Assembly: GCA_029216955.1 (NCBI GenBank)
Contig: JANAVB010023997.1
Span: 1,431,194 to 1,495,193 of the forward strand
Source: Iris pallida
Lineage: Eukaryota > Streptophyta > Magnoliopsida > Asparagales > Iridaceae
Reading direction: 5' to 3'
DNA length: 64,000 bases
Every line of letters begins with the position of its first letter. Position 1 is the first letter of the stretch. Shown here piece after piece: positions 37,774-50,046 of this stretch. Both the position numbers and the translations under genes were made by a program. The notes under the pieces are model-generated. The model made no database searches, was not told where the DNA came from, and worked only from the letters and a program-made list of their open reading frames with translations.

Positions 37774-38127
37774 TCCGAGTTAGGACTGTTTGTATTGAGT
37801 GTTTGAGTACTTGTTTTTTCTTTGTATTTGTTTGTGACACTTATTTGTTTGTGACACTTATTTGTTGGTTGCATAGATACATTGGTTATTGGTTGTGTAG
37901 ACCCATGACGATTTGGATATTGGTTTATATATGTTGTGTGGACTATGGTTATTTTATGTTATTCATTTCATTTGGATGTTAATTTATCGGTGTTGAGTGT
38001 TCCACCGAAGGGGTCGGCGAACCCAGGGATAAAATTTGCTTGTGTATTGTGTCTCAGGTTAAACTGCAGAAAGAAAATGATTCTGTGGAGAAAACTACAT
38101 ACTGCAATTTATTTTTTTTAAATTTAG

Positions 38128-38288
38128 CGACGTCTAACGAAGTTTACCAACGCTTTCCGACGGCACATTGCGTCGGTAGACGTCGCTAAACTGGCATATA
38201 GTGCCAGGCTACCGACGTATAGCGACGTAAGTGTCGTCGGTGTACGTCGGTAAACGTCGGTAGACGTCGATAAATATCCCAGAATTTT
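38128..38288. repeat. Right subterminal repeats of CACTA, part 1
   Basis: Dense (T)TTAGCGACGT, ACCGACGTA and GTCGGTAGACGTCG motifs resume after the second gene. They are cut at 38288 by the nested LTR element and continue at about 48520-48863. Confidence 0.85.
38284..38288. repeat. 5-bp target-site duplication (left), gypsy-type element in CACTA
   Basis: ATTTT here is identical to 48496-48500. Confidence 0.85.
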
Positions 38289-41200
38289 TGTCACGACCTG
38301 CACCCGTTTTTTATTCTAAACGGATACGAGACGTGTCCAAGCCAGCCTACGCCGCAGTGTCGGCGGTAGAACGCTGTCACGGTCTATGAAGATCAAAATC
38401 ACAAATAATGCTCATTCACATAATTAATTTAACTTACAATGATCACAAGTTTTACATTTGTAGAAAAATATAAACTTGTACAAATAAATGAATGACTACA
38501 ACTCAAATATCTAGCTAGTCTCTAGGCTTTTGTCTGCAAGTATTCCTGTCATTCCCCAAGCTAAGTGAATCCACGGCTAACCTGAAAAATATTGGTTTCC
38601 AGTCAGGAATGGAACGAGCACAATTCACTGAATGCAATTTCAAATAAAGAAAATGACTATACAACAAAGGTTAGACATCAATTACATGTTCTTGAAAATA
38701 AACAGAAAATACGGAAAACCAATAGCAAATAAATAGACACAAAATACTTTCCCCAACTGTTAGAAGTACCTTTGATATGTGATCGGTCTGGGACACTACA
38801 TCGCACGGTCTACGAGGTCTACTTGCATGAAAATAAGGACTATCTACGATGTCTACTTGCAGAAAAATAAGCTCTGTCTACGATGTCTACTTGCAGAAAA
38901 ATAAGCACTGTCTACGATGTCTACTTACAGAAAAATAAGCACGGTCTACGATGTCTACTTGTAGAAAAATAAGCACGGTCTACGATGTCTACTTACAGAA
39001 AAATAAGCACTGTCTACGAGGTCTACTGCATGAAAATAAATACTGTCTACGGTCGGATCACACATCCTTGGTACTTCTCGTTCCCGACTCAATAATTTAT
39101 AATAGAGTATAAAAATCACATAACCAATGGCCAATCAATGAAATATAGTAAAGATCAATATCGAAATGCAGACAATAAACTGTACTCGTCTGTGGTCCTT
39201 TGCTGGTGAAACCGACAATCCGAACTACTCGGTGTGCCACAATAGTCTAAACTCGTACAACAGTCTCCGGATGCTGAAATAGACAATACCCAAAATCTCA
39301 GAATAGTCAAATTAGCTAGGATTTCCTGTCCTTAAGTCCAATTCTGGACACAGGGGCAAAACGGTAATTTCGGCCAAAACGGTATCCGCCGTTGGACCTA
39401 CTTTGCACCAGAGTCAACGGTCTCCAAAGTCTTCAAACTACATGTCTACGAATCCAGTTTTTCGATACGAACCCAGCCGTATGTCCTAAGTTGGATTTCG
39501 GCAGGCCGTGCACAAAATCGCCCGTTGAGTCGGATCGTGGGGCCCGCAAAACGGCGTCCGATTCAACTGTCTCAGAATTGGACAAAACTTGGCATACAGG
39601 ACCAGAAAAATGATACGGTCCTGTTGGCGTAAGTTTTGTCTCGATCTGACAAGCGTGCACAAAGTAATTGAGAAATTTGCACAAAGGCCGATATGGGGAA
39701 TTTCGACGGATACGCATCAATTTCGTCGCGCACACGCGACCAATTTGAATTCCGTCAAAGCCCACACGACCACGAAGCCGTTACGCACCTTCGATGCTTT
39801 TGGTCCGTGACCACGTCGTCCGGATTGGCGGGACGCACGTCGTATCGAGAGATTTTATTGAATTTCTATAATTTCGAAACTAGTTTTTTTCTAAAAGTTT
39901 GAGACTGAATTAATCACTAACTAACCAATGAAAAATAAAACTATTAATTGGGTTTCCATCTTGTATATGTTTTTGTCAAGCCTGTTCAAACAAATTTTTA
40001 ATATAGTCGAGGAATCTGCAAAATTTTGCCTCCCAAAATTGGTGTTTGAACCCAGTATGGTTCTGTTTTCAAATAGATTTTTTTCGATCTTTGGATCGAA
40101 ACACTAGACAGATGGTTCTACTAACCTAAAACCTATTTAATGGAATATGAACTTGGTTATACTGACTTTTCAAAATATGTTACGGATCGAAAAATGAACA
40201 ATTGTCGACAGAAAAATCGTACCACGAAGTTCGGCTCGAGCACTACTGTGCTGCTCTGTGTCCTGTGCGCTCTGCGTGCGTGTCCGACGTTTGCGCGTGC
40301 TCCGGCGCGCCGTGGCTGGCCTGCGGCTGCGCGCGGCGGCGCCAGTACGGGGAAAGGGTCGCCAGGTGGTCGGCGCTGGTTTGGGTTAGGGTTTGCGTAT
40401 CAATTCTCATCACTGCCTCTCGGCTCTCTATACACCTATATACATCAAGGTTGTGTACAGGGACTTGGGTCGAGCCTGAGGGTTTTTAGCTGAGCGGCTG
40501 TTGGGTGTTCGGTTATGTGGTGCTTTGGGGATGGTCTGGGCCGGTTCAGCTGGGATTTGGTAAGGGGAGCAATGGGCTGGGCTGGTTTGAGTTTGTATCT
40601 CATTTCCCTTTCACTAGCTATATATAGATATTTATGTATATATTTCCATATTCATATATTTATGTATTTGTGTCTATATATAACCATGTGATAAAGCCCT
40701 ATATTCATAAATGGATATTCCGTAGCCAATATGTATATATAATTCGTTTGAAGAATAAACGAATACTATTTATATTATTTTAAGAATAATATAATAACAA
40801 CAATAATAATAATAACAATAAGGATAAAATAATAATAACAATAATAATAAGATTAAGAATAATATAACAATAACAATAATAATAAAAAATAACCAACTAA
40901 AATGCCTACTTAGAGTTCTTGGTGAACATAACGTACTCCATCTTTATTTGGCCCTAGAACTTCGTACAATTATCTTAAAACACCATTTAAATATTAATAA
41001 TGAACTATTAAATATTCAGAAAATATTTATCAAGTCCTAAAATTGATAGGAATTATTTGTACACACCTAAAATGTCTACATGGCCGTCCTTGATATTTTT
41101 ACATGCCCACATGGGCTTGGATTTGGTTTGGGTCCAGTTTGGACTAAATGGGCACAACCGGTCTCTTAAAATCATAATCTTAATTAATATATAATTAATT

Positions 41201-41477
41201 AATCTATAGGGGTTAAGTCGCAACTTAGCCTGGTTTTTCTAGTTAGGACATACTTATGGCCTGGCCATCCCTACTATGGCTGATACACTAGTCGAGGCAC
41301 GTCATTGCACTATCCGTACCATAATTTCTAATCACCTTGTACTCTAATTTCTAAACATGACTAAAATTATCTATCGTAATAATTAACTAAATAATTATTT
41401 ATAAAATATTAAAAATCACCATTTAATTCAAATAAATAAATAAAATATAATTCAAAATTCTGGGCAGAGGGGTTACA
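38289..41477 (-). repeat. 3' LTR of the 10.2-kb element
   Basis: It matches 45297-48495 almost base for base. It contains a tandem repeat (38800-39055), a GC-rich part (40220-40560), a TATA-like sequence on the - strand at 40436-40443 and an AAT/AAC-rich simple repeat at 40775-40890. Frames in the GC-rich part, such as 40140-40493, have no domain and are repeated in the other LTR. Confidence 0.92.
38805..39055. repeat. 34-bp tandem repeat inside the LTR (left copy)
   Basis: Seven or eight units of TCTACGATGTCTACTTGCAG followed by AAAAATAAGCAC(T/G)G. The paralogous array in the right LTR lies at about 45805-46055 and differs by a few bases and by about one unit. Confidence 0.9.
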
Positions 41478-44400
41478 AATCTATCCACTTTAAAAATAAT
41501 TTTGTCCTTGTAATTCTAATTCGTAACATTCCTAAATTCAAAAAAGATCTACTATTACCTTAATCCCCTTAAATTAAATTCCTCAAAAATAGTTTATATC
41601 CTTCTCATTGGCCATTTTGGCAACTACAAAAATCTCGAGGACTTCTACCCACCTTTGGTCACACTACTCCTCAAATCTACGTCACTAAAACTTTATAATC
41701 ATCCAACTATTTGCTAATAATTCTAACAATAGATATCTACTGCTTATGGTATCTATAATCCGCTCTTATATATCAAACAACCCAAAATTTAATATGCAAC
41801 AATTTTACACAAGTAGCTAAGAAATATTGGTAAATTCTAATAAACATGACCATTCGTCGCTCTACAATAGGAAGGACAAGAAGATAAGGATGAATAATCG
41901 AAAGCAATTATGAAGTTTCAAGAGCGGTAGAGAGTATCCAATGATGCAGATAGAAGAAAGTCTATAAACCCTTGACTTATCTGCTAGAGTGGCTACACTA
42001 GTCCAGTTATTTGCTAAATCGAAGAACCCTTCATTTCTTATAGGAGCTTGCAATCTGTGTAATACAGAAATTCCATTCTCAAAATTCTAAACAAGATTCC
42101 ATAATAGAACAAAATTTGAGAAATCAAGATTGTGATCTTTTTCGTGGTTATTTAAACACACGAGCAAAGGAATAAATGCAATACAGGATGCGACTTCCAG
42201 GTAGATGAAAAAAGGGTTACGGATCACATTCTAAGAGATGGGGACAACATAAAGGGGTGTAGGGACCTTTTTCAGACAGTTCGATTTTATAGTCCAATTA
42301 TGGTGGTCCGTATGAATTGGTATTACTGGGTCTTAGTGGGTTCCCCAATTGGACATCAGTCGTCGATTGGATGAACCTTGGACTTCAATATATTGACTGG
42401 ACAAGATCCCCGTGATAAAACTATTTCTACTAGGTTAGGATAACCTAGAATAAGTTTCCACCCAAGTGGTTGAGCTAGATGGCAGTCGGATTGGTTAAAT
42501 AGGTTCTATAAGCCCTGAAGATGCACCTTCCGTGACTTTTGTGTTTAAGTAGCACGAGAAGACACAATTGAATGACACACTAGTGACATGTGCGTAGTGG
42601 GCTTCGAGTCGATCACAACCATATATTGGGTCGAAAGATTCGAGTCGAAGTTGAGTCTCTATTTGTAGTCGAGAAGTTTACCGGTACTATGGTAAGGGTT
42701 ATAGTTAGTCCTCTTTACCTGAAAGTCGTACCATAAAAATATAGTACAAGAGGACGGGTTTGAGTGGGACGTGATATACCTAGATGAAGGTGGACTCGTC
42801 TAGATCTTGCATATGAAATTTGTTGGAAGGTTACAGCTGATCTTGTGCTCCGAATATTAATGACACGATCGGGGACACAAAATGATCTAAATGGAAAGTG
42901 TGAGCCCATGAGACACTAATTATCATCCTAATAGAAATCATTATAATCAGTCGGTAATGCTCTTATATCCTAAAAATTTAGAAGACTTACAGTCTACCCA
43001 CCTTAGAAGCTAGGACATGGTTTTAGGAATGATGTGGTTAGAAGAATTTTAAGGCTCGGGTATTGTACCCTGACTCTTGTTAATAAAGAATAAGGCACGA
43101 CGTAACGGAATACGGTAGATATGAGTCAACTCAAGGATCGTTCCGCAATGAATGGAAATAAGTGTGTACAATGACACATGGTCGATAAAATAGAATGACC
43201 TACTCGCCCACCATATACGAGAGTTATCGACGGGGTAACCAACTATAAGGTATATCCTACGAAAAGATTTCTAATAACTGAGTCGTGAGTTTCTTTTTGT
43301 GTTAGGCCTGCCAGACTATTGTCACAAGAGTCCTAGGGGTATGGGTTTAAGGGTTGCTAGTTAAAGCAAGCTTCACGCAAATAATTAGAGGCTCACAACA
43401 ATTGGTTTCTTGAGAATAGATAGCCTCCTAGGTTGTCATTTTGACCAATGATAAATCCTAATCATTCTCAAATTCAGATGGCTTGAAAGTCCCAATAGTA
43501 GTTTGAGGGTCGAGGGGAGAACGAGTAACTCAACCACATAGCTGGCCGATGGTAGCTACACTTGTGTATACAACTATCATAGCCATGGGGATACTATGTA
43601 CCTTTCTACCAATTATGAGCTTTCGTCTTTCCAATCAGTGAAAGACAAAAGCAATGAAGAGTTCAAGAAAGATGTCACTAAATACAATTACGTGATTCAA
43701 ATACGAATGTATAATTCAAGAGAAATTGTCAATACAGTCGCGGATGAGATCCTAGAGACATCTACATCTCAATCCACATAGGTTATTCAGAAGGAGGGCG
43801 AACCGGGTGCACTACGGTTGATCAGACCGTAATACATCGATTCTGATTAGACAATATATTAGTAGGCGTCCCCACTAAACACATGTCTTTAATCAAGCTC
43901 GAGAACAGAGTGAGCTTGCAAAACTAGACTGTAATAGCAGCATTGGTTAAGGTAGTCAAAATACAAGTATGCAAGATTTTTGAAAGAAGGCACAAGCGTG
44001 TCGAGTTTTGACGTGAGAATCAAACCTTACCCAATGTTCTTGCTTATACTGTCTTCCTGCTATCTTCTTATCCAAGGCCTTGGTCGACTAATGGATTATG
44101 GACCTCAAAATTCTATACTCTAGGTAAACCTATTAACGTCAATTAATATTCTCGTCAATAGGTCACAAGGACCACGGAATGCTAGATCGGAAGATGTGCT
44201 ACCCAACTGACAGTACTTCCATTAGTGTTGGTTCCGGATCTTAGGGAACATATAGGGCATTTCCTATCCTCTATAGTATCCTAACTTGTAATCATGTCTG
44301 AAATCATTTCACCGAGAGTTATGCCTCGTCCGTATACTCGGGCGGTGGTAACTCTTGGTTCCGTAATTCAGATGTGATATGCAACCAGATACTCTACCTT

Positions 44401-45296
44401 ATCTCGACACCAGGGTGACTATCGTCAAAGAGGATCACTAGCCATAGTTTTCAGTAACATTCTATAATCTATATTTTCTTAAACAAAATTCCAACTTTAG
44501 GGGTCGTGCCTCGCCAGTGCGCTGCTGGCTGCAGTGAATCCATAGTCTCCATAATTCAAATAAATGGCGACAGTACGCTGCTGTCCTGCCATTATGAGTT
44601 AACTAATCATTCCTTTAACTATGTTTATAAAAAAAATATAAGCTTCTAGAGATTCAAACAAGTTGACTATAAAATAAAGCGTAAGTATTATCAGCCACAA
44701 CCCTTAAAATAAAAGGTGAACAGGGAGGGAAATAACTGAAGACAAAGAAATACCAACATCCTAATATCTATTTCATATGTATTTAAACCATGGAGAAAAA
44801 ACTTGAATCGGAACTAACTCGAGGTTCATATGTGGATAACATAATCAGAAATTATATATAAAAAATAATTCTTAGGGCAAAAATTAGGAACTAAACGGGC
44901 AATTCGGGCTAAGATATGAGGGTGATGTCTAAAGAGGCAAAGAGAAGGAATTTAATAGTTTATCAAGGTTAGATCATTACTCCTTTGAAGCCTGGTCTCA
45001 CTAGTTGAATAATCTATCCACATTGGACTATATCGTCATATCAAGGGGTAATAGTGTACTTATGGAGATATAACAACTATCAAAATCAATAACCCTTCAT
45101 CTACATTGCATGGCTTAGACTACCCATCGGTAATTTGTGTAAGGGACTCCTAGTCCTAGTCATTCTCTTAAATTAAATTAATCATTGTTCGTGAATGAGC
45201 ATATTCTAGTCGCAGGCTCGCAATAGTACAACTAGCATACCATCACGAGTTCGCATATTTTGTGAAAACTGACCTGCATGGGCCACCACAAAAACT
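41478..45296 (-). other. Interior of the 10.2-kb element, no genes recognised
   Basis: Both strands were read for gag, protease, RT, RNase H and integrase motifs and none is convincing. Only frames under 65 codons occur. On the - strand near 44540, MDSLQPAAHWRGT can be read but no family match is known to me. At 45271-45288 there is a PBS-like sequence next to the 5' LTR. Confidence 0.6.
45271..45288 (-). other. Primer-binding site matching tRNA-Ile(AAU)
   Basis: The + strand reads GACCTGCATGGGCCACCA, which equals the last 18 bases, with CCA, of plant tRNA-Ile(AAU) as I remember it. Its complement lies 8 bases downstream of the 5' LTR on the - strand, where a PBS should be. Plant LTR elements usually use iMet or other tRNAs here. 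Confidence 0.75.
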
Positions 45297-48200
45297 TGTC
45301 ACGACCCGCACCCTTTTTTTTCTAAACGGATACGAGACTGTCCAAGCCAGCCTACGTCGCAGTGTCGGAGGTAGAACGCTGTCACGGCCTATGAAGATCA
45401 AAATTACAAATAATGCTCATTCACATAATTAATTTAACTTACAATGATCACAAGTTTTACATTTGTAGAAAATATAAACTTGTACAAATAAATGAATGAC
45501 TACAACTCAACTATCTAGCTAGTCTCTAGGCTTTTGTCTGCAAGTATTCCCGTCATTCCCCAAGCTAAGTGAATCTACGGCTAACCTGAAAAATGTTGGT
45601 TTTCAGTCAGGAATGGAACGAGCACAATTCACTGAAGGCAATTTAAAATAAAAAAAATGACTATACAACAGAGGTTAGACATCAATTACATGTTCTTGAA
45701 AATAAACAGGAAATACGTAAAACCAATAGCAAATAAATAGACACAAAATACTTTTCCCAACTGTTAGAAGTACCTTTGATATGTGATCGGTCTGGGACAC
45801 TACACCGCACGGTCTACGAGGTCTACTTGCATAAAAAATAAGCACTGTCTACGATGTCTACTTGCAGAAAAATAAGTACTGTCTACGATGTCTACTTGCA
45901 GAAAAATAAGCATTGTCTACGATGTCTACTTGCAAAAAAATAAGCACGGTCTATGATGTCTACTTGCAAAAAAATAAACACGATCTACGATGTCTACTTG
46001 CAAAAAAATAAGCACTGTCTACGAGGTCTACTGCATGAAAATAAACATTGTCTACGGTCGGATCAGACATCCTTGGTACTTCTCATTCCCGACTCAATAA
46101 TTTATAATAGAGTATAAAAATCACATAACCAATGGCCAATCAATAAAATATAGTAAAGATCAATATCGAAATGCAGACAATAAACTGTACTCGCCTGTGG
46201 TCCTTTGCTGGTGAAACCGACAATCCGAACTACTCGGTGTACCACAATAGTCAAAACTCCTACAACAGTCTCCGGATGCTGAAATAGACAATACTCATAA
46301 TCTCAGAATAGTCAAATTATCTAGGATTGTCTGTCCTTAAGTCCAATTCTGGACACAGGGGCAAAACGGTAATTTTGGCCAAAATAGTGTCCGTCGTTGG
46401 ACCTGCTTTGCACCGAAAAGCGTGCCAGAGCCAACGGTCTCTAAAGTCATCAAACTATATGTCTACGAGTCCAGTTTTTCGATACGAACCCAACCGTATG
46501 TCCTAAGTTGGATTTCGGTGGGCCGTACACAAAATCGTCCGTTGAGTCGGACCGTGGGGCCCGCAAAACGGCGTCCGATTCAACTGTCTCAGAATTGGAC
46601 CAAACTTGGCATACAGGACCAGAAAAATGATACGGTCCTGTTAGCACAAGTTTTGTCTCGATATGACGAGCGTGCACAAAGTAATTGAGAAATTTGCACA
46701 GAGGCCGATACGGGAAATTTTGACGGATACGCATCAATTTTGTCGCGCACACGTGACCAATTTGAATTCCGTCAAAGCCGACACGACCACGAAGCCGTTA
46801 TGCACCTTTCGATGCTTTCGGTCCGCGACCACGTCGTCCGGATTGGCGGGACTCACGTCGTATCGAGAGATTTTATTGAATTTCTTTAATTTCGAAACTA
46901 GTTTTCTTCTAAAAGTTTGAGACTGAATTAATCACTAACTAACAAATGAAAATTAAAACTATTAATTGGGTTTCTATCTTGTATATGTTGTTATCAAGCC
47001 TGTTCAAACAGATTTTTAATACAGCCGAGGAATCGGCAAAATTTTGCCTTCCCAAAATTGTTGTTTGAACCCAGTATGGTTCTGTTTTCAAATAGATTTT
47101 TTTCGATCTTTGGATCGAAACACTGGACATATGGTTCTACTAACCTAAAACCTATTTAATAGAATATGAACTTGGTTATATTGGCTTTTCAAAACATGTT
47201 ACGGATCAAAAAATGAACAATTGTCGACAGAGAAATCGTACCACGAAGTTCGGCTCGAGCACTGCTGTGCTGCTCTGTGTCCTGTACGCTCTGCGTGCGT
47301 GTCCGGCGTTTGCGCACGCTCCGGCGCACCGTGGCCGGCCTGCGGTTGCGCACGGCGGCGCCAGTATGGGGAAAGGGTCGCCAGGTGGTCGGCGCTGGTT
47401 TGGGTTAGGGTTTGCGTATCAATTCTCGCCGCTGCCTCTCGGCTCTCTATACACCTATATACATCAAGGCTGTGTACAGGGACTTGGGTCGGGCCTGAGG
47501 GTTTTTAGCTGAGCGGCTGTTGGGTGTTCGGTTATGTGGTGCTTTGGGGATGGTCTGGGCCGGTTCAGCTGGGATTTGGTAAGGGGAGCAATGGGCTGGG
47601 CTGGTTTGAGTTTGTATCTCATTTCCCTTTCACTAGCTATATATAGATATTTATGTATATATTTCCATATTCATATATTTATTTATTTGTGTCTATATAT
47701 AACCATGTGATAAAGCCCTATATACATAAATGAATATTTTGTAGCCAATATGTATATATAATTCGTTTGAAGAATAAACGAATACTATTTATATTATTTT
47801 AAGAATAATATAATAACAACAATAATAATAATAACAAAAAAGATAAAATAATAATAACAATATTAATAATATTAAGAATAATATAACAATAACAATAATA
47901 ATAAAAAATAACCAACTAAAATGTCCACTTAGAGTTCTTGGTGAACATAACGTACTCCATTATATTTGGCCCTAGAACTTCGTACAATTATCTTAAAACA
48001 CTATTTAAATATTAATAATGAACTATTAAATATTCAGAAAATATTTATCAAGTCCTAAAATTGATAAGAATTATTTGTACACACCTAAAATGTCTACATG
48101 GCCGTCCTAGATCTTTCTACATGCCCACATGGGCTTGGATTTGGTTCGGGTCCAGTTTGGATTAAATGGGCACAACCGGTCTCTTAAAATCATAATCTTA

Positions 48201-48495
48201 ATTAATATATAATTAATTAATCTATAGGGGTTAAGTCGCAACTTAGCCTGGTTTTTCTAGTTATGATATACTTATGGCCTGGCCATTCCTACTATGGCTA
48301 ATACACTAGTCGAGGCACGTCATTGTACTATCCGTGCCATGATTCCTAATCACCTTGTACTCCAATTTCTAAACATGACTAAAATTATCTATCGTAATAA
48401 TTAACTAAATAGTTATTTATAAAATATTAAAAACCACCATTTAATTCAAATAAATAAATAAAATATAATTCAAAATTCCGGGCAGAGGGATTACA
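45297..48495 (-). repeat. 5' LTR of the 10.2-kb element
   Basis: A near-identical copy of 38289-41477. It carries the same 34-bp tandem repeat (45805-46055), GC-rich block (47230-47560) and AAT/AAC simple repeat (47790-47905). Confidence 0.92.
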
Positions 48496-48500
48496 ATTTT

Positions 48501-48863
48501 ACCTTATTTTTCCAGGATATACCGACGTACAGAGACATCACAAAATGTCGGTACTATATACCGACGCATAGCGACATCACAAAATGTCGGTAATTTTCCC
48601 AGGGAATACCGACGTATAGCGACATCATAAACGTTGCTAGTTCATCGACGAAACGACGGTAAACGTCGGTATATTACCGACATATATGTGCGTCGGTAAA
48701 CGTCGATGTTGGCGACGATCAGCAACGTCTTTCCAAACAGCGACTAAGGTTTTCGCGACAAGAAGAAGACGTCGCTAAATACGTCGCTAAAATTGTTTAG
48801 CGACGTCTTTAGGCATTTTAGCGACGTCTTTAGGCGTCGCTAAATTGCCTTATTCTGGTAGTG
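48501..48863. repeat. Right subterminal and terminal repeats of CACTA, part 2
   Basis: It resumes the CACTA sequence after the nested element: CGACGTA, AACGTCG and TTTAGCGACGTCTTTAGG motifs, then GCCTTATTCTGGTAGTG, which is the complement of the left terminal repeat. AAT at 48864-48866 is the target duplication. Confidence 0.9.
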
Positions 48864-48866
48864 AAT

Positions 48867-50046
48867 CCAAAGGCACGCATACGGATTGCCGCCCATGCCG
48901 ACTCATCTATATGAACTAGTCACTAGCGCCCAGCGCTATAATGGACTCCCTTTATAGCTTTTGATTAGACATGCACCCCTTGCCAGCGCGAGTAGCGAGC
49001 TCCGCTGCAAGTCCCCGCCTAACCCGTGCGGTCATCCAGCACAGCTAAAATGTCTACCATCGAAACGGTTGCCATGGGCCGCCTGGGTCACCGTTCGAGA
49101 AACTGTTTATTTACCTTGTACAAGTTTTGCAATGACCATGCAAGACTCGACTCGAACTGACATCTCACATAGTCAATCTACTTCTAGTGTTACCATCTCT
49201 TTCAGGGCCAAGTTCAATACTTCTCACATCTGAGACCTTGCCTCGATGACCCGGTCGCGAGTATTCTTCCTTCTTGCCCAATCATTTCATTCGACTAAGG
49301 AACGACTATTTGAAAGCCCTCCTTCCAACTCAATTTAATCAACCATGGCCCGTGCCTTAAAACACTAAGTCCATGACATCGTGTCTTAAACCAACTTGAA
49401 CTCTATGCGACGCCACCGCCCAAGTCATACTCTATATGACGGGCCTTGAGACCGTAAGACTATGTAGTTATACTCCACCGTAGAACTCATAGGACCATTT
49501 TTAGAATGACTTAAGTCGACCGCCATTACTTTGCCTAACTTAATCAAGCCTATAACTTAACCCAAGGGACGAGCAAAGGCTATGCCAAGCCTTGCATCGT
49601 GGAAGCGTACATGCTTTATCGAGCATTTACGCGGGCGATGCCTATGACTTAGGCTAATTCATGGTTTGTGTCGAAGACCAAATTTTTACTTCTTCCAAGC
49701 CCCGGGACGAAGGACTGAGTATCATTTTCAAAGCACGATGTGCACCAACTCTAAGCCAACCATTGGACTTTTCCATATTCTAAGTTAATTCGAGCCGTCG
49801 GGATTATTCCCTTATCTATGTGGATTCGTCTCTTTTATTATCAAGCATACTTGTGCCAGTTGAAAACATATGCAAATTATTATGTGAAGGCTAAGATGGG
49901 GCAAGTTCACCGAAACTATCCCACCTGAGCGAGCGGTCGCCTCGACCGAGGGGGCCTTCGAGCAGTCGTTGCAAGACTAAGTCCGAATGCCGTTGGCGTT
50001 CCGATTCCTCCGATTGACTGAGCGGGATGGGGCACTACATCATACA
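48867..50046 (-). mobile_element. Left LTR, second part, of the host gypsy-type element
   Basis: It continues the LTR interrupted at 29536. On the - strand the LTR start reads TGTATGATGTAGTGCCCC at 50046, directly preceded by ACTTTTTCCGAGTGG, a polypurine-like tract similar in position and sequence to those of the other two gypsy-type elements. The short frames here have no recognised domain. Confidence 0.65.

Larger units (their letters stand above)
38289..48495 (-). mobile_element. Large non-autonomous gypsy-type LTR element (LARD-like)
   Basis: A 10,207-bp element with LTRs of 3189 bp (38289-41477) and 3199 bp (45297-48495), starting TGTCACGACC and ending TTACA on the + strand, with TSD ATTTT. 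The orientation is minus. On that strand the LTR starts TGTAACCCCT, is preceded by a purine-rich AAAGTGGATAGATT at 41478-41491, and the PBS follows the other LTR at 45271-45288. The 3.8-kb interior has no recognisable gag or pol domain and no long frame. This matches large retrotransposon derivatives. The LTR style resembles Tekay/Del chromoviruses, but that is inference. Confidence 0.88.
29537..48863 (+). mobile_element. CACTA (En/Spm) DNA transposon carrying a nested retrotransposon
   Basis: The left end reads TACTACTAGAATAAG and the right end, reverse-complemented, CACTACCAGAATAAG. These are terminal inverted repeats with one C-to-T change in the first base on the left. Both ends are followed by many copies of TTTAGCGACG or its variants (subterminal repeats). 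The 3-bp duplication AAT flanks it. Inside are a TNP2-type transposase pseudogene and a second, TNPA-like gene on the + strand. Without the 10.2-kb insertion at 38289-48495 the element is about 9.1 kb, normal for an autonomous CACTA. It lies inside an older gypsy-type LTR. Confidence 0.92.

Noticed and set aside
38805..39055. Regular short repeats that could suggest a CRISPR array
   Set aside because: The units are contiguous with no unique spacers and lie inside a plant LTR that is duplicated elsewhere in the window.
40140..40493. 117-codon frame as a gene, with a copy near 47213-47512
   Set aside because: Both copies lie in the two LTRs of one element, in GC-rich LTR DNA, without domain.
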